Shown piece after piece: positions 23,323-33,683 of a stretch of 64,000 nt of DNA; positions within the stretch are counted from its first letter, which is position 1, and each line of letters opens with the position of its first letter. Location of the stretch: the NCBI RefSeq assembly GCF_013114625.1, contig NZ_VTXD01000005.1:62001-126000 (forward strand), given 5' to 3'. The position numbers and the translations under genes were made by a program. The DNA is from Vibrio sp. 99-70-13A1 (lineage in GTDB: Bacteria > Pseudomonadota > Gammaproteobacteria > Enterobacterales > Vibrionaceae). The notes below the pieces were generated by a model. It made no database searches. It was not told the DNA's origin and saw nothing but the letters and a program-made list of their open reading frames with translations.

Positions 23323-25695
23323 ATGAACGAATCGTGTTACCACTGCGGTGAAGATGTACCAGCAAACACCGATTTTAAAGTTGAAATCTTAGGTTCAGAA
23401 CGAGAAATGTGCTGCCCTGGCTGCGAGACGGTTGCTCAAACTATAGTAGACAGTGGCTTAGTTTCTTATTATCAATATAGAACAGCTCCTGCTGAAAAGG
23501 CTGACCTTGTTCCTGAGCAGTTAAGAGCACTCGCACATTATGATAATGAAGATGTGCAGCAAGAGTTTGTCCGAAACAGCCAAGAGGCCTCAGAAGTTAC
23601 CCTTTCTATTGAAGGGGTATCATGCGCCGCCTGTGCTTGGTTAATAGAAAAACAAGTCTCTAAAAAATCAGGTGTCTACAGTATTCGTGTAAACACCACA
23701 ACAAATCGAGCTCTCCTTAGTTGGGATAAATCAAAAGTTAGATTAAGTGAATTATTGTCTGCAATTCACTCGCTCGGTTATAAGGCCGCACCTTTTGAAG
23801 CCGATCAACAAGAAGCAGCTTACCACCGCTCGATGAAAAACTATCTCTATCGACTTGGAGTAGCAGGTCTTGCAACCATGCAAGTTATGATGCTTGCCGT
23901 TGCTTTATATTTAGAGGTTTTTGGAAACCTAGAACCTGAATTTAAAAGCTACTTCCGTTGGGTAAGCTTAATATTTGCCACCCCCGTATTATTATATTCG
24001 GCCCTACCTTTTTACCTTAACGCTTGGAGAAGTTTAAAAGGCAGAACACTAGGAATGGATGTCCCTGTTTCTATTGCATTGCTCTTTGCTTATATCGCTA
24101 GCTTAGTGGCTACCGTTACTGAACAAGGAGAAGTGTTTTTTGAATCCATTTCAATGTTTACCTTCTTCTTACTTTTAGGTCGCTTCTTAGAAATGAGAGC
24201 CAGACGAAAGGCAGCAGCGGCTAGTGGGAATTTACTCAAATTAATCCCTGCGATGGCAACTACTTTAGATGGTAAACAAATCCCCGTTAAGACCTTAAAG
24301 GTTGGAGATAAAATTCGCGTCTTACCTGGAGAGCATATCCCAGCAGATGGCTTAGTTATCTCCGGAAGAGTGCATGTTGATGAATCAATGTTGACGGGTG
24401 AATCTGTGCACGTTGTGAAATCTGAGAATGATTCTGTTTTTGCTGGCACGTTGAATGGTGATGAATCATTTGAATTAGAGGTAACTACATCGAAAGCAGA
24501 CTCAATGATATCTAATATTGTTCGACTGCAAGATGAAGCTCAGCTATCTAAGCCAAAAATCGCTGAAATAGCCGATATTGTTGCGCGCTATTTTGTCGCG
24601 ATAATTTTGATTATATCTTTCGGTACTTGGCTGTATTGGCATCAAACCAAACCTGAAGATGCTTTTTGGATCATGCTATCTGTCTTAGTTGCGACCTGCC
24701 CTTGTGCTTTATCTCTTGCCACACCTACCGCAATCACTTGTTCCACATCTCGCATGGGCAATTTAGGTATTTTACTGCGTAAAGGACATGTATTCGAAAC
24801 TCTTTGTAAAGTGAATCATTTAATCATTGATAAAACCGGAACTTTAACTGAAGGTGATATTCGTATCGCTCGTGTAGATACTAAATCTGATATTGATGAA
24901 ACAACATGTTTGGCTCTAGCGGCTAGCTTAGAGAAGTACGCTAATCACCCTATTGCTAAAGCTTTTAGAGAGTATGAATCTGATAATATTATTGTCGATA
25001 ACGTCAGCAACATTATTGGCTTTGGAATTGAAGGGACTTATAACGGGCAGGCGATCTCTATAGGTAGTGCAAGGTTTATATTAGATAACTCTGAAACAGA
25101 AGAAAGTAACGGAATTTACTTAGCTTTAAATGGGCAACATATAGCGACTTTTACTTATGAAGATCCTATAAGAAAAGAAAGTACAGAGCTCATCAAACAA
25201 TTCACAGATGCCGGAATTAAAACAACCCTGCTAACTGGCGATTCTTTGGCAAATGCCCTCCCTGTAGCTAAAGCGATTGGCATACAAGATGTGGTTGCAG
25301 ATGCGAAACCAGAAGACAAGTTAGCCTACCTTAATTCAACTGACTCTAATGATATAACCATGATGGTTGGTGATGGCATTAATGACGCCCCAACCTTAGC
25401 TGGTGCTCATTTATCCGTTGCCATGGGTGGCGGCACTGACGTTGCAAAAGCGTCGGCAGACATGATTTTACTTGGTGATAAATTAGATAGACTACTTAAG
25501 TCACGTATATTAGCGTTGAAAACTCGTAGAATAATCAGAGAGAACCTTGCATGGTCTCTTGGATATAACTTACTTATATTGCCTCTTGCCGTTGCAGGGT
25601 TAGTTGCACCTTACATTGCCGTTGTTGGAATGTCTGCAAGTTCAATTATTGTAGTCTCTAACTCTTTAAGGCTCTTAAAAGAGGAGCGTAAGTAA
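23323..25695 (+). CDS. ccoI: Copper-transporting P1B-type ATPase for cbb3 oxidase assembly
   Basis: 790 residues. An N-terminal Cys-rich segment (CYHCGEDVP and CCPGCE) precedes a heavy-metal-associated domain (GVSCAACAW). Eight spans are expected. The CPC metal site is in ATCPCALSLATP, the phosphorylated Asp in IDKTGTLTEGD, the TGES loop in MLTGESVHV, and the hinge in MVGDGINDAPTL. This is a complete CopA2/CcoI-type pump that moves Cu(I) outward to metallate the oxidase. It overlaps ccoS at the stop (TAATG). Confidence 0.95.
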   Translation: MNESCYHCGEDVPANTDFKVEILGSEREMCCPGCETVAQTIVDSGLVSYYQYRTAPAEKADLVPEQLRALAHYDNEDVQQEFVRNSQEASEVTLSIEGVSCAACAWLIEKQVSKKSGVYSIRVNTTTNRALLSWDKSKVRLSELLSAIHSLGYKAAPFEADQQEAAYHRSMKNYLYRLGVAGLATMQVMMLAVALYLEVFGNLEPEFKSYFRWVSLIFATPVLLYSALPFYLNAWRSLKGRTLGMDVPVSIALLFAYIASLVATVTEQGEVFFESISMFTFFLLLGRFLEMRARRKAAAASGNLLKLIPAMATTLDGKQIPVKTLKVGDKIRVLPGEHIPADGLVISGRVHVDESMLTGESVHVVKSENDSVFAGTLNGDESFELEVTTSKADSMISNIVRLQDEAQLSKPKIAEIADIVARYFVAIILIISFGTWLYWHQTKPEDAFWIMLSVLVATCPCALSLATPTAITCSTSRMGNLGILLRKGHVFETLCKVNHLIIDKTGTLTEGDIRIARVDTKSDIDETTCLALAASLEKYANHPIAKAFREYESDNIIVDNVSNIIGFGIEGTYNGQAISIGSARFILDNSETEESNGIYLALNGQHIATFTYEDPIRKESTELIKQFTDAGIKTTLLTGDSLANALPVAKAIGIQDVVADAKPEDKLAYLNSTDSNDITMMVGDGINDAPTLAGAHLSVAMGGGTDVAKASADMILLGDKLDRLLKSRILALKTRRIIRENLAWSLGYNLLILPLAVAGLVAPYIAVVGMSASSIIVVSNSLRLLKEERK

Positions 25696-25877
25696 TGGAA
25701 AGTTTGTACATTTTGATCCCTATTGCGATCATTTTAGTTTGTGTTGCTGTAGGCGTTTTTCTATGGGCTGTGAAAAGTGAACAGTTTGAAGATTTAGAGC
25801 GTCAGGGTCATAATATTTTATTTGATGAAGACAGCGACAAAGAAATGAATACATCAAAGAAACGCCATGACTCCTGA
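25695..25877 (+). CDS. ccoS: cbb3 oxidase maturation protein CcoS
   Basis: 60 residues: MESLYILIPIAIILVCVAVG, then a span ending in FLWAVKSEQFEDLERQGHNI. The sequence W-x-x-x-S-x-Q-F-D/E-D-L-E is the CcoS signature. It overlaps ccoI by one base and the next gene by eleven. CcoS helps to insert haem and copper in CcoN. Confidence 0.93.
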   Translation: MESLYILIPIAIILVCVAVGVFLWAVKSEQFEDLERQGHNILFDEDSDKEMNTSKKRHDS

Positions 25878-26541
25878 TTGGATTGGTGCTTTTTTTATCG
25901 GTCTAATTGGTGCTGGTCATTGTATGGGGATGTGTGGGGGCATAGCTTCTTTACTATCTATTGGCAATCAAAAACCATCACCAATGATCCCCCTACTTTA
26001 TAACCTAGGCCGTCTATCAAGTTACGCATTGATTGGAGCAATTATTGGCGGGGCTATTTCAACTATCGGTGAACTCAGCCAATTTAATGCTTTACTCGGT
26101 TGGCTGAGGCTATTCACCGCAGTATTCATGATAATTCTAGCTTTGTATATTGGTAAATGGTGGTTTGGTTTACTTGTTTTTGAAAAGCTAGGTCAACGGT
26201 TATGGCGTTATATTTCACCTATTGGCAAGTCATTCCTTCCTCTAAAGCACCCCTTGCACGCATTACCTTTTGGTTTTATTTGGGGTTGGCTGCCATGTGG
26301 TTTAGTTTATTCCATGCTAACTTGGGCGGCAGTTTCTGGAAGTTCACTTAACGGAGCCGGAATCATGTTAGCTTTTGGTCTCGGTACTTTACCTGCCATG
26401 CTAGCGGTTGGGGTGGGAGCAAATCTGATGAAAAAAATCCAACAAGCTAATTTTTTTCGTCAGTTAGGTGCCTTTTTAATCCTTATGTATGGTTTGTATA
26501 CCGGATATATGGCGCTACAGCTTATTGATTATACCGCATAG
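25867..26541 (+). CDS. TauE/SafE-like membrane protein of the cbb3 locus
   Basis: 224 residues with about six spans. The beginning (WIGAFFIGLIGAGHCMGMCG) is a short motif with His, Cys and Met (GHCMGMCGG) that fits metal binding, and LPFGFIWGWLPCGLVYSML carries another conserved Cys. Proteins of this family follow ccoS in many gammaproteobacteria and are annotated as sulfite exporter TauE/SafE; the real substrate is probably copper or a sulfur compound. The gene overlaps ccoS and ends inside a terminator. Confidence 0.8.
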   Translation: MTPDWIGAFFIGLIGAGHCMGMCGGIASLLSIGNQKPSPMIPLLYNLGRLSSYALIGAIIGGAISTIGELSQFNALLGWLRLFTAVFMIILALYIGKWWFGLLVFEKLGQRLWRYISPIGKSFLPLKHPLHALPFGFIWGWLPCGLVYSMLTWAAVSGSSLNGAGIMLAFGLGTLPAMLAVGVGANLMKKIQQANFFRQLGAFLILMYGLYTGYMALQLIDYTA

Positions 26542-26565
26542 TGATTCTTTAAATGCGGTTTTTTT
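26533..26565 (+). terminator. Terminator after the ccoHIS genes
   Basis: Stem ACCGCAT, loop of 13 bases, ATGCGGT, then a run of T. The left arm lies inside the last codons of the TauE/SafE-like gene. Confidence 0.7.
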
Positions 26566-26597
26566 ACTACCTTTTGGTATGAAGGAATGCTAAAATA

Positions 26598-26611
26598 TTG
26601 ACGTATATCAA
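26598..26611. promoter_or_regulatory. FNR box in front of fnr
   Basis: TTGACGTATATCAA matches the FNR consensus TTGATnnnnATCAA at nine of ten defined positions. It lies 17 bases before the fnr start codon, so FNR bound here would block transcription or translation start of its own gene. Negative autoregulation of fnr is known in E. coli. Confidence 0.75.
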
Positions 26612-26627
26612 ATAGTGAAAGATTGTT

Positions 26628-27374
26628 ATGATTTCTGAAAAGCCTGTGACGAAACGTGTTCAGTCTGGTGGCTGTGCAATCCACTGCCAGGATTGTAGTA
26701 TTAGCCAGCTCTGTATCCCATTTACTTTGAATGAATCTGAACTTGATCAACTTGATCAGATCATTGAAAGAAAAAAACCTATTCAAAAAGGTCAAGAGTT
26801 ATTCAAAGCTGGAGACGAGCTTAAGTCTCTATATGCGATTCGCTCTGGTACTATTAAGAGTTACACCATCACTGAACAAGGTGATGAACAAATTACTGCA
26901 TTTCACCTTGCGGGTGATTTAGTTGGTTTTGATGCAATCACTGAAGATATGCATCCGAGCTTCGCTCAAGCTTTAGAAACCTCGATGGTATGTGAAATTC
27001 CTTACGAGATCTTAGATGATCTATCTGGAAAAATGCCAAAACTTCGCCAGCAGATCATGCGTTTGATGAGTAATGAAATCAAAGGCGACCAAGAGATGAT
27101 TCTTCTCTTGTCGAAAAAGAATGCTGAAGAGCGTTTAGCCGCTTTCTTATTCAACCTTTCTACTAGATTCTCTCAACGTGGTTTCAGCCCGAGAGAGTTC
27201 CGTTTGACGATGACTCGCGGCGACATTGGTAATTACCTTGGTCTAACCGTTGAAACGATTAGCCGCTTGCTAGGTCGCTTTCAAAAAGCAGATATCCTAA
27301 GCGTGAAAGGTAAATACATTACCATTGAAGACCATGATGCCTTAATGGAATTAGCTGGTGTTTCAAAAGAATAA
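26628..27374 (+). CDS. fnr: FNR, oxygen-sensing global regulator
   Basis: 248 residues. The N-terminus has the iron-sulfur ligands: [16 protein letters not shown] with Cys at the classic spacing, plus a fourth Cys near residue 120 ([11 protein letters not shown]). Then come a cNMP-binding-like domain, a dimer helix, and a helix-turn-helix with the recognition motif [17 protein letters not shown], where E-x-x-S-R contacts TTGAT boxes. It turns on anaerobic genes and would control the oxidase and formate genes in this window. Confidence 0.95.
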   Translation: MISEKPVTKRVQSGGCAIHCQDCSISQLCIPFTLNESELDQLDQIIERKKPIQKGQELFKAGDELKSLYAIRSGTIKSYTITEQGDEQITAFHLAGDLVGFDAITEDMHPSFAQALETSMVCEIPYEILDDLSGKMPKLRQQIMRLMSNEIKGDQEMILLLSKKNAEERLAAFLFNLSTRFSQRGFSPREFRLTMTRGDIGNYLGLTVETISRLLGRFQKADILSVKGKYITIEDHDALMELAGVSKE

Positions 27375-27507
27375 CTGATTTATCAATGATGTAGTTCAAT
27401 AATGAGCTACATCATATTTCTCTCTAAAATCCATCTATATTTCTCTTAATCTCTCTATAACTGCGCTACATTAATTATATGGTTTAGTCCAAATAGTAGG
27501 CTTAGTT

Positions 27508-28455
27508 ATGAGTATCTATAGCAAAATTCTAGTCGTCGCCGATATTAATCACGATGAGCAACCCGCTCTAGTTCGTGCAATTCAACTCGCTAAAAAAAGT
27601 GCTTCAACAAGTCGCATTACCTTTTTCCTATCGATATATGATTTCTCATATGACATGACTTCTATGCTTTCACCCGATGAACGTGATGCAATGCGAAAAG
27701 GTGTTATTCATCAACGTGAAATTTGGATGAATAAAGTTGCTGAACCTTATATTGATGATTCAATAGAGTTTAATGTCAAAGTGGTTTGGCATAATAGACC
27801 GTATGAAGCAATCATAGCGGAGGTTTTTTCGGGTGAACACGATATCCTTATTAAAGGGACTCGTAAGCACGACACGTTAGAATCCGTCATTTTCACCCCA
27901 ACAGACTGGCATTTATTACGTAAGTGTCCCTGCCCTGTTTTATTAGTTAAGAATGAATTCTGGCCTGAACACGCAAAGATTTATGCGTCTGTACATGTCG
28001 GCTCCGAAAATGACACCCATATTGAACTAAATGATTCTATGGTTGAAAGGTTATTGGAAATAACAGGGCGCTTGAATGCTGAGCCATTCATAGTTAATGC
28101 ATACCCTCTGACTCCAGCTAACATCACCATTGAACTTCCTGAGTTTGACCCAACTTCATATACGGATGCCGTTCGTGGTCATCATTTAACGGCAATGAAG
28201 TCACTTCGCCAAAAACACCATTTATGTGAAGAACAGACTATTGTTCAGCAAGGTCTTCCTGAAGATGTCATCCCACAAGTCGCAGAAGACAATGGTGCAG
28301 CAATGGTAATTTTGGGAACAACCGGGCGAACTGGCTTATCTGCCGTTTTCATCGGAAATACTGCTGAACATGTTATTGACAAGATTAATTGTGATGTATT
28401 AGCTCTCAAGCCAAATGGTTATATCAGTCCATTAGATCCGAACATAGCTAAGTAG
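27508..28455 (+). CDS. uspE: Universal stress protein E
   Basis: 315 residues with two UspA domains in tandem. Each starts with a strand such as KILVVADIN, and the second ends with the ATP-binding pattern GTTGRTGLSAVFIGNTAEHV. The first domain has lost the full GxxGxG loop (ILIKGTRKHDTLESVIF). In Vibrio and E. coli uspE (formerly ydaA) follows fnr, as here. It has a role in stress survival and cell-surface behaviour. Confidence 0.92.
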   Translation: MSIYSKILVVADINHDEQPALVRAIQLAKKSASTSRITFFLSIYDFSYDMTSMLSPDERDAMRKGVIHQREIWMNKVAEPYIDDSIEFNVKVVWHNRPYEAIIAEVFSGEHDILIKGTRKHDTLESVIFTPTDWHLLRKCPCPVLLVKNEFWPEHAKIYASVHVGSENDTHIELNDSMVERLLEITGRLNAEPFIVNAYPLTPANITIELPEFDPTSYTDAVRGHHLTAMKSLRQKHHLCEEQTIVQQGLPEDVIPQVAEDNGAAMVILGTTGRTGLSAVFIGNTAEHVIDKINCDVLALKPNGYISPLDPNIAK

Positions 28456-28562
28456 CTAAGTATTGGTTTGAAGATACATATTATAGAAAATACATAGTGA
28501 TATATTGCTTATGAGTTTTTAGCTAGGTTTTCTTCGGTATGAATACTGTTTAGCGTGAATAC

Positions 28563-28592
28563 AATAAAGCCCCGACTTTTCGGGGCTTTATT
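28563..28592. terminator. Bidirectional terminator between uspE and ttcA
   Basis: Stem AATAAAGCCCCGA, short loop CTTT, TCGGGGCTTTATT: a near-perfect palindrome with A/T runs on both sides. The two genes converge at this point. Confidence 0.88.
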
Positions 28593-28609
28593 GTTTGTCT
28601 AAAGTCTGC

Positions 28610-29518
28610 TTATACGTTTGTCACATCAATAAACATAGATTCATCAATATGCGCTGAACCTATGTTTGATGATGACACTTCAGCTTCGGCAAATTCATAT
28701 TGTTCACGTTCACTGCTTCGATCAATAGGTAAGTTTACGAAATCAAATAGCTCTCTATCAGCAAGCTGACTTGGACTTACGTTTTGAATTGACTTAAACA
28801 CCTTTTCGACTCGGCCAGGTGTTTTAGCATCCCAATCGATAAGCATTGCTTTGATATTTTGACGCTGAAGGTTTTCTTGGGAACCACATAAGTTGCAAGG
28901 AATGATTGGGAACTCTTTATGCTCCGCATATTCAATAAGATCAGTTTCGCGACAATAAGTCAGAGGCCGAATAACAACATTACGACCATCATCTGAACGG
29001 AGTTTTGGTGGCATTGCTTTTAAACGAGCACCGTGAAACATATTGAGGAACATAGTCTCAACAATATCATCTAGGTGATGACCAAGTGCAATTTTAGTTG
29101 CACCGATCTTCTCAGCAAAAGAATATAACGTGCCTCGACGTAATCGAGAGCAAAGACCACATGTCGTTTTACCTTCTGGCACTTTTTCTTTAACGACTGA
29201 ATACGTATCCTTATCTACAATGTAATAAGGGATGTTCAATGTTTCAAAATAGTCAGGAAGAATATGTTCAGGGAAACCTGGCTGTTTCTGGTCTAAGTTG
29301 ACAGCAACAACATCAAATTTGATTGGAGCAACTTCACGAAGCTTAAGTAAGATATCCAACATCGCAAATGAGTCTTTACCACCACTGATACATGCCATCA
29401 CAACATCATTTTCTTCGATCATGTTGTAATCAACAATGGCGTTACCAACATTTTTTCTTAAACGCTTCTGAAGTTTGTTGAATTCGTGTGTTTCTTTTCT
29501 ATTATCGACTTGATTCAT
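28610..29518 (-). CDS. ttcA: tRNA 2-thiocytidine synthetase
   Basis: I chose ATG 29518 ([20 protein letters not shown]); a GTG at 29530 would add four residues. About 302 residues. The PP-loop [13 protein letters not shown] binds [13 protein letters not shown] holds the paired Cys and CNLCGSQ a third, which carry the iron-sulfur cluster, and [12 protein letters not shown] is also conserved. It puts sulfur on cytidine 32 of some tRNAs. Its mRNA ends at the bidirectional terminator behind uspE. Confidence 0.94.
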   Translation of the reverse strand: MNQVDNRKETHEFNKLQKRLRKNVGNAIVDYNMIEENDVVMACISGGKDSFAMLDILLKLREVAPIKFDVVAVNLDQKQPGFPEHILPDYFETLNIPYYIVDKDTYSVVKEKVPEGKTTCGLCSRLRRGTLYSFAEKIGATKIALGHHLDDIVETMFLNMFHGARLKAMPPKLRSDDGRNVVIRPLTYCRETDLIEYAEHKEFPIIPCNLCGSQENLQRQNIKAMLIDWDAKTPGRVEKVFKSIQNVSPSQLADRELFDFVNLPIDRSSEREQYEFAEAEVSSSNIGSAHIDESMFIDVTNV

Positions 29519-29806
29519 TACGACTCTCACACTGTCGAATGACCGACAGTAGCTTTGCTTGGTGGATTCTTTAAGGGCGTGGATTATACGGATTTTTATT
29601 TAAGGTTGAAATACTAACTATGGATAAAACATCTGAGTTGTTTCAGAAGTAACAATGTTTGAGGAATATAAGCGAAGATCGTTTTCTATAGCATCTGTAG
29701 CGAAATGTGTAATAAAAGAAAAAATAGTTATGAAGCTTATCTGATATGGCTAGCGTTTATAAATGCTATACGCTTCATAACTAAATTTATCTTAGGAGCA
29801 CAAATC

Positions 29807-30457
29807 TTATTGAGCCGGAATGTAAGGGAGTACGCGTTGAGTCGCTTCTGGTAGCAATAAAGTATCACCTTTCACTAGATCGTCTAAAGTGAAACGAGCC
29901 TTACCATCAATAATTGGAATATTTTTTCCACTTGAAGCTTTGATATCACCGTTTAAGTTGTTTGCAAACTCTAGCGTTACTCCGGTAATTTTTGGAGTAA
30001 ACCAACTAGAGAACATACCACTTAAGTCTTCTAACATTATCTGCATTTGCGGCAGTAGAGCTTCTATATTTTCATAAGAAACCGAGCCCTCAAGTGGCTC
30101 TTTTGTCATCACGACAAGCGAGTAATCGCATACTTCTTCTTTAGTCTGGACAAAAATAAGAGGGTTCGCTGATCTTAAATTGCTGTCTATTGGTAGAGGG
30201 AATTCGTTTGAACTAGGGATATCAAACTCTTCATAATGCTCTTCTTTTTCCATCCAAGCTTTTTTGATATTACATATTTGCTGTGTTTCTTGATCAATAA
30301 AGAAAACGGCAACCTTTACATCATCATGCCCTTCTTTATTGTTGTTTTTTAACTGTGTATACAGTTTTGAATAGGTAAACATATATTCTTGAGCAGAAGC
30401 AGGCATTGCAAAGGCAAGACCTAAAGACGCGAGTATTGCGATAGTCGTTTTTTTCAT
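29807..30457 (-). CDS. Secreted DUF2987-like protein
   Basis: I chose ATG 30457, which starts a clean signal peptide (MKKTTIAILASLGLAFAMPA, cut after SAQ or ASA); the longer frame from 30523 would put 22 polar residues ahead of it. About 216 residues, exported to the periplasm. Conserved-looking segments are VAVFFIDQETQQICNIKKAW and NEFPLPIDSNLRS. I believe it belongs to DUF2987, which is common in Vibrio and Shewanella next to bax. Function unknown. Confidence 0.7.
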   Translation of the reverse strand: MKKTTIAILASLGLAFAMPASAQEYMFTYSKLYTQLKNNNKEGHDDVKVAVFFIDQETQQICNIKKAWMEKEEHYEEFDIPSSNEFPLPIDSNLRSANPLIFVQTKEEVCDYSLVVMTKEPLEGSVSYENIEALLPQMQIMLEDLSGMFSSWFTPKITGVTLEFANNLNGDIKASSGKNIPIIDGKARFTLDDLVKGDTLLLPEATQRVLPYIPAQ

Positions 30458-30510
30458 TCTAATTATCTTGTTATATGTAGAGTGGACATCAAGGTGATGT
30501 TTCAAACTCA

Positions 30511-31353
30511 TTACTGAGCCCAATATTTTTGATTATGGCGAATCATAGCCTGCAAATCTTCCACATAAGCAGAGCCCCTTTCAGAGTATTTCAGCAGACC
30601 GTTTGCCAATTGTGTCGCAGTATTATGTGTTAACAATGTTTCTTCAGCATCGGATAAATCACTTCGAATACCTCTTAACTCTTTATAAGCAAGATTTCGG
30701 TTTATATTCATAAAGTAACGATGCACTGATTCTTGGCTAGATGAAAATTTGGCGACTTCATGAGTGCTGCCTTCATTTCGTTGTAGCGGAACTAAGCCGC
30801 AGCCTTTCGAGTAACACCATTGCCCAAAGTAATTATTCGCTTGTTTAGCAAAACGAGAAGTTCCCCACGCCGATTCATTAGCCGCTTGCGATAAAACCAA
30901 TGCCTCAGGTAAAACATTAACGCGATTCAACATCTCGGATAACCAAGTTCTATCTAAACCTTCAACAGGCACGGGGAGGCTATATAACTTCCCTAATCGT
31001 TTAGCATACGAATGGTCTTCTGCTGATAAAATCTCAAGGTCGCTATCAGCCCATTGACGAAGATGTTTGCGCTCTTTGATTATTCGGTTATTTTCAATCT
31101 GAATGCTGGGGCGAAGATAAGAGAAAAAGGAATCCTTCTTCTCATTTACATCTTCTATTGCACCAAAGTCAGGAGTCGACGTAGGCAATATCTCAACGCT
31201 GATTTTAGGCTGCTCCGCTTCCTTCGCTTGTAAGGATTTACGACGCTCTTCTTGTTCGTATATATACGGACCGATAAATGAGACAGATCCGACAACTGCG
31301 AATGCAAGTAGCTTTGCTGATTTAGAGCTGATGATATTTTCAAACGTAGTCAT
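30511..31353 (-). CDS. Bax-like peptidoglycan glucosaminidase
   Basis: 280 residues. An N-terminal signal anchor (LLAFAVVGSVSFIGPYIY) is followed by about 100 residues of linker and a glucosaminidase domain: LVLSQAANESAWGTSRFAKQ with the catalytic Glu, then NNYFGQWCYSKGCGLVP and a helical end. This is the domain seen in E. coli Bax and FlgJ. It probably trims peptidoglycan in the periplasm. Confidence 0.85.
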   Translation of the reverse strand: MTTFENIISSKSAKLLAFAVVGSVSFIGPYIYEQEERRKSLQAKEAEQPKISVEILPTSTPDFGAIEDVNEKKDSFFSYLRPSIQIENNRIIKERKHLRQWADSDLEILSAEDHSYAKRLGKLYSLPVPVEGLDRTWLSEMLNRVNVLPEALVLSQAANESAWGTSRFAKQANNYFGQWCYSKGCGLVPLQRNEGSTHEVAKFSSSQESVHRYFMNINRNLAYKELRGIRSDLSDAEETLLTHNTATQLANGLLKYSERGSAYVEDLQAMIRHNQKYWAQ

Positions 31354-31410
31354 ATATCGGTTCTTTTATTAGTAAATTTAACTATTCATAAATTTTAATA
31401 TCAATAAGCT

Positions 31411-32235
31411 TTAAGCATTGAAAACATCAGAGTTTGGGTTATTGCCATTGTCACTATCGTTATTATTATTTGAATCATGTGGGCGATCAGATGCGATGAC
31501 TTTAAGCTTAATACCAAACATCTCACGGTATAAGATGCCTTTCACATGGAAGAAAAATGGTAATACAAAAATCAACCCAATTCCGTACATCATCGCAGCA
31601 ATAACAAACATCAACATAACTAATAAGTAGATTGAGGCAACAACGAAGATCTTCTTATTAATCGCTCGAAGTGAAAGTAACAACGCTTGCATCGGAGGCA
31701 CTTTCTTTTCACAAATGAGCAGAATTGAATGACTGAAAGCTAATGAAAAGTAAATTGATAAGAAAGGAAGGATCATACCCGCAATCCCTTGAAGCATTAG
31801 GCTGAACAAAGTCACTAAAATGACTGGTACCGTAAACTGTAGCCCTTTCCCAATATGTTTAAGCTTTGTATTCAACCCTGCGGCATGGCTCATCGCCATT
31901 AAACTGATACCGGCGTAAATCGGCGCACTGACGACTTCATAACTAAAGTTTGCAATGAAGATTGATTCAACAATTTGGGGAGTAAATGCTTCAGGGTCAA
32001 TGACTGCATCCAAAATAACGCTTGGGTCGCCAAGTTGAAGCTGTAACGCAATATAGAAAATTGCGAGTTGAATAAACATCAAAGCAACAATAGCAGGAGA
32101 AAAAGAGAGAAAATGATTAATCGTATATTTCCATGCTTCCTGAAAAACAGCCGTGGCTTTTAACTCGTAATTTCCAGAAAGAGCGCGCTCAATGCTCCCA
32201 CCTAAATTAAAATCTTTTTCAATGTCGTTATTCAT
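31411..32235 (-). CDS. Multi-span membrane protein, unknown function
   Basis: I chose ATG 32235 (MNNDIEKDFNLGGSIERALS), which has AGGAAGA upstream; the longer frame from 32271 lacks a ribosome site. About 274 residues, with five or six spans between residues 35 and 240, and a low-complexity hydrophilic tail (DSNNNNDSDNGNNPNSD). The layout resembles the BPSS1780/DUF2189-type integral membrane proteins, but I am not sure. It stands divergently from potA. Confidence 0.6.
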   Translation of the reverse strand: MNNDIEKDFNLGGSIERALSGNYELKATAVFQEAWKYTINHFLSFSPAIVALMFIQLAIFYIALQLQLGDPSVILDAVIDPEAFTPQIVESIFIANFSYEVVSAPIYAGISLMAMSHAAGLNTKLKHIGKGLQFTVPVILVTLFSLMLQGIAGMILPFLSIYFSLAFSHSILLICEKKVPPMQALLLSLRAINKKIFVVASIYLLVMLMFVIAAMMYGIGLIFVLPFFFHVKGILYREMFGIKLKVIASDRPHDSNNNNDSDNGNNPNSDVFNA

Positions 32236-32501
32236 AGTTCTTCCTAGGTAGACAATGCATATACGAGCCACCTAACTTGTTGATAAAAAATTGGCTTCAT
32301 TATACGCATATGTCGTATGTAAACTAAAATATGATTCTGTAACAAGCCTTGCTTTCTTGCTTTTTTGATTAATAATTAATCACTTAAACTATCGTTTACG
32401 CTATAGATTATAGTATGGATAGAAATACCGAGTTTTACCTGTGAATTTTTTTATTGTCTGACGTTAAAAAATGCTTTGAATTCACACTTTTGGTGATTAT
32501 C

Positions 32502-33683
32502 ATGCGCGCCTTAAAGTGTATAGCAGCAGGTCATCCTAATACGGACCAAGGTGGAGATAAACAGACGTTGAACGCTAAAAAATCAGTAGGGAAACCAGTC
32601 GTACAGTTAACTGGTATTAGTAAAAGTTTCGATGGTAAGGAAGTCATCGGCAATCTCGATTTAAATGTGAATCATGGTGAGTTTCTTACCATATTAGGTC
32701 CCTCTGGTTGCGGTAAGACCACGGTGCTAAGAATGATTGCGGGTTTTGAAACGGCAGATAGCGGTGAAATTCTATTAGCTGAACAGAATGTAACCCAAGT
32801 CCCTGCTGAACAAAGGCACGTAAACACTGTTTTCCAAAGCTATGCCCTTTTCCCCCACATGACTGTCTTCGACAATGTGGCATTTGGTTTACGGATGCAA
32901 AAAGTTTCAAACGACGATATCGAAATCCGAGTTATGGAAGCTCTGAAGATGGTACGTTTAGAGCAAATGGCGCAACGAAAACCGCATCAACTTTCAGGTG
33001 GTCAGCAACAACGCATTGCTATTGCAAGAGCGGTAGTAAACAAACCTAAAGTATTATTACTTGATGAATCGCTTTCAGCGCTGGATTACAAATTACGTAA
33101 ACAGATGCAGATTGAGCTTAAACAATTGCAACGCCAACTTGGTATTACGTTCATTTTTGTCACGCATGACCAAGAAGAAGCGTTATCAATGTCTGATCGC
33201 ATCATTGTTATGCGTGACGGTGTGATTGAGCAAGATGGCACACCAAGAGAGATTTACGAAGAACCTAAGAACCTCTTTGTTGCTCGTTTTATTGGTGAGA
33301 TAAACGTCTTCGAAGCTAAAGCGATTTCTCGTCAAGATGAAAATCGCATACTGGCGACAATAGAAGGCATTGAGTGTTCTATTCATCATGATAAAGCCAT
33401 CACGCAAGGCGATAGCCTACAAGTATTGTTAAGACCTGAAGATCTTCGTATTGAAGAAATAAAAGAGTCTGAACAACGCGGTATTGTTGGTCACGTTGTT
33501 GAGCGTACCTACAAAGGCATGACATTAGATTCAGTGATTGAGCTTGAATCTGGTATGCGCGTAATGGTAAGCGAATTCTTCAATGAAGATGATCCCGATG
33601 TTGATCACTCATTAGGGCAAAAAGTCGCGGTTACTTGGGTTGAAAGCTGGGAAGTGGTACTTAAAGATGAGCAAGAAGTTTAA
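32502..33683 (+). CDS. potA: Spermidine/putrescine ABC transporter ATPase
   Basis: I chose ATG 32502, with GGTGA seven bases upstream; a TTG at 32454 extends the frame and a TTG at 32568 (LNAKKSVG) would be closer to PotA of relatives. Walker A is [14 protein letters not shown], the Q-loop is in [15 protein letters not shown], the signature [14 protein letters not shown], and Walker B is [13 protein letters not shown]. The C-terminal TOBE domain starts near RPEDLRIEE. It drives polyamine import in the inner membrane. First gene of potABC; its end overlaps potB by 17 bases. Confidence 0.93.
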   Translation: MRALKCIAAGHPNTDQGGDKQTLNAKKSVGKPVVQLTGISKSFDGKEVIGNLDLNVNHGEFLTILGPSGCGKTTVLRMIAGFETADSGEILLAEQNVTQVPAEQRHVNTVFQSYALFPHMTVFDNVAFGLRMQKVSNDDIEIRVMEALKMVRLEQMAQRKPHQLSGGQQQRIAIARAVVNKPKVLLLDESLSALDYKLRKQMQIELKQLQRQLGITFIFVTHDQEEALSMSDRIIVMRDGVIEQDGTPREIYEEPKNLFVARFIGEINVFEAKAISRQDENRILATIEGIECSIHHDKAITQGDSLQVLLRPEDLRIEEIKESEQRGIVGHVVERTYKGMTLDSVIELESGMRVMVSEFFNEDDPDVDHSLGQKVAVTWVESWEVVLKDEQEV

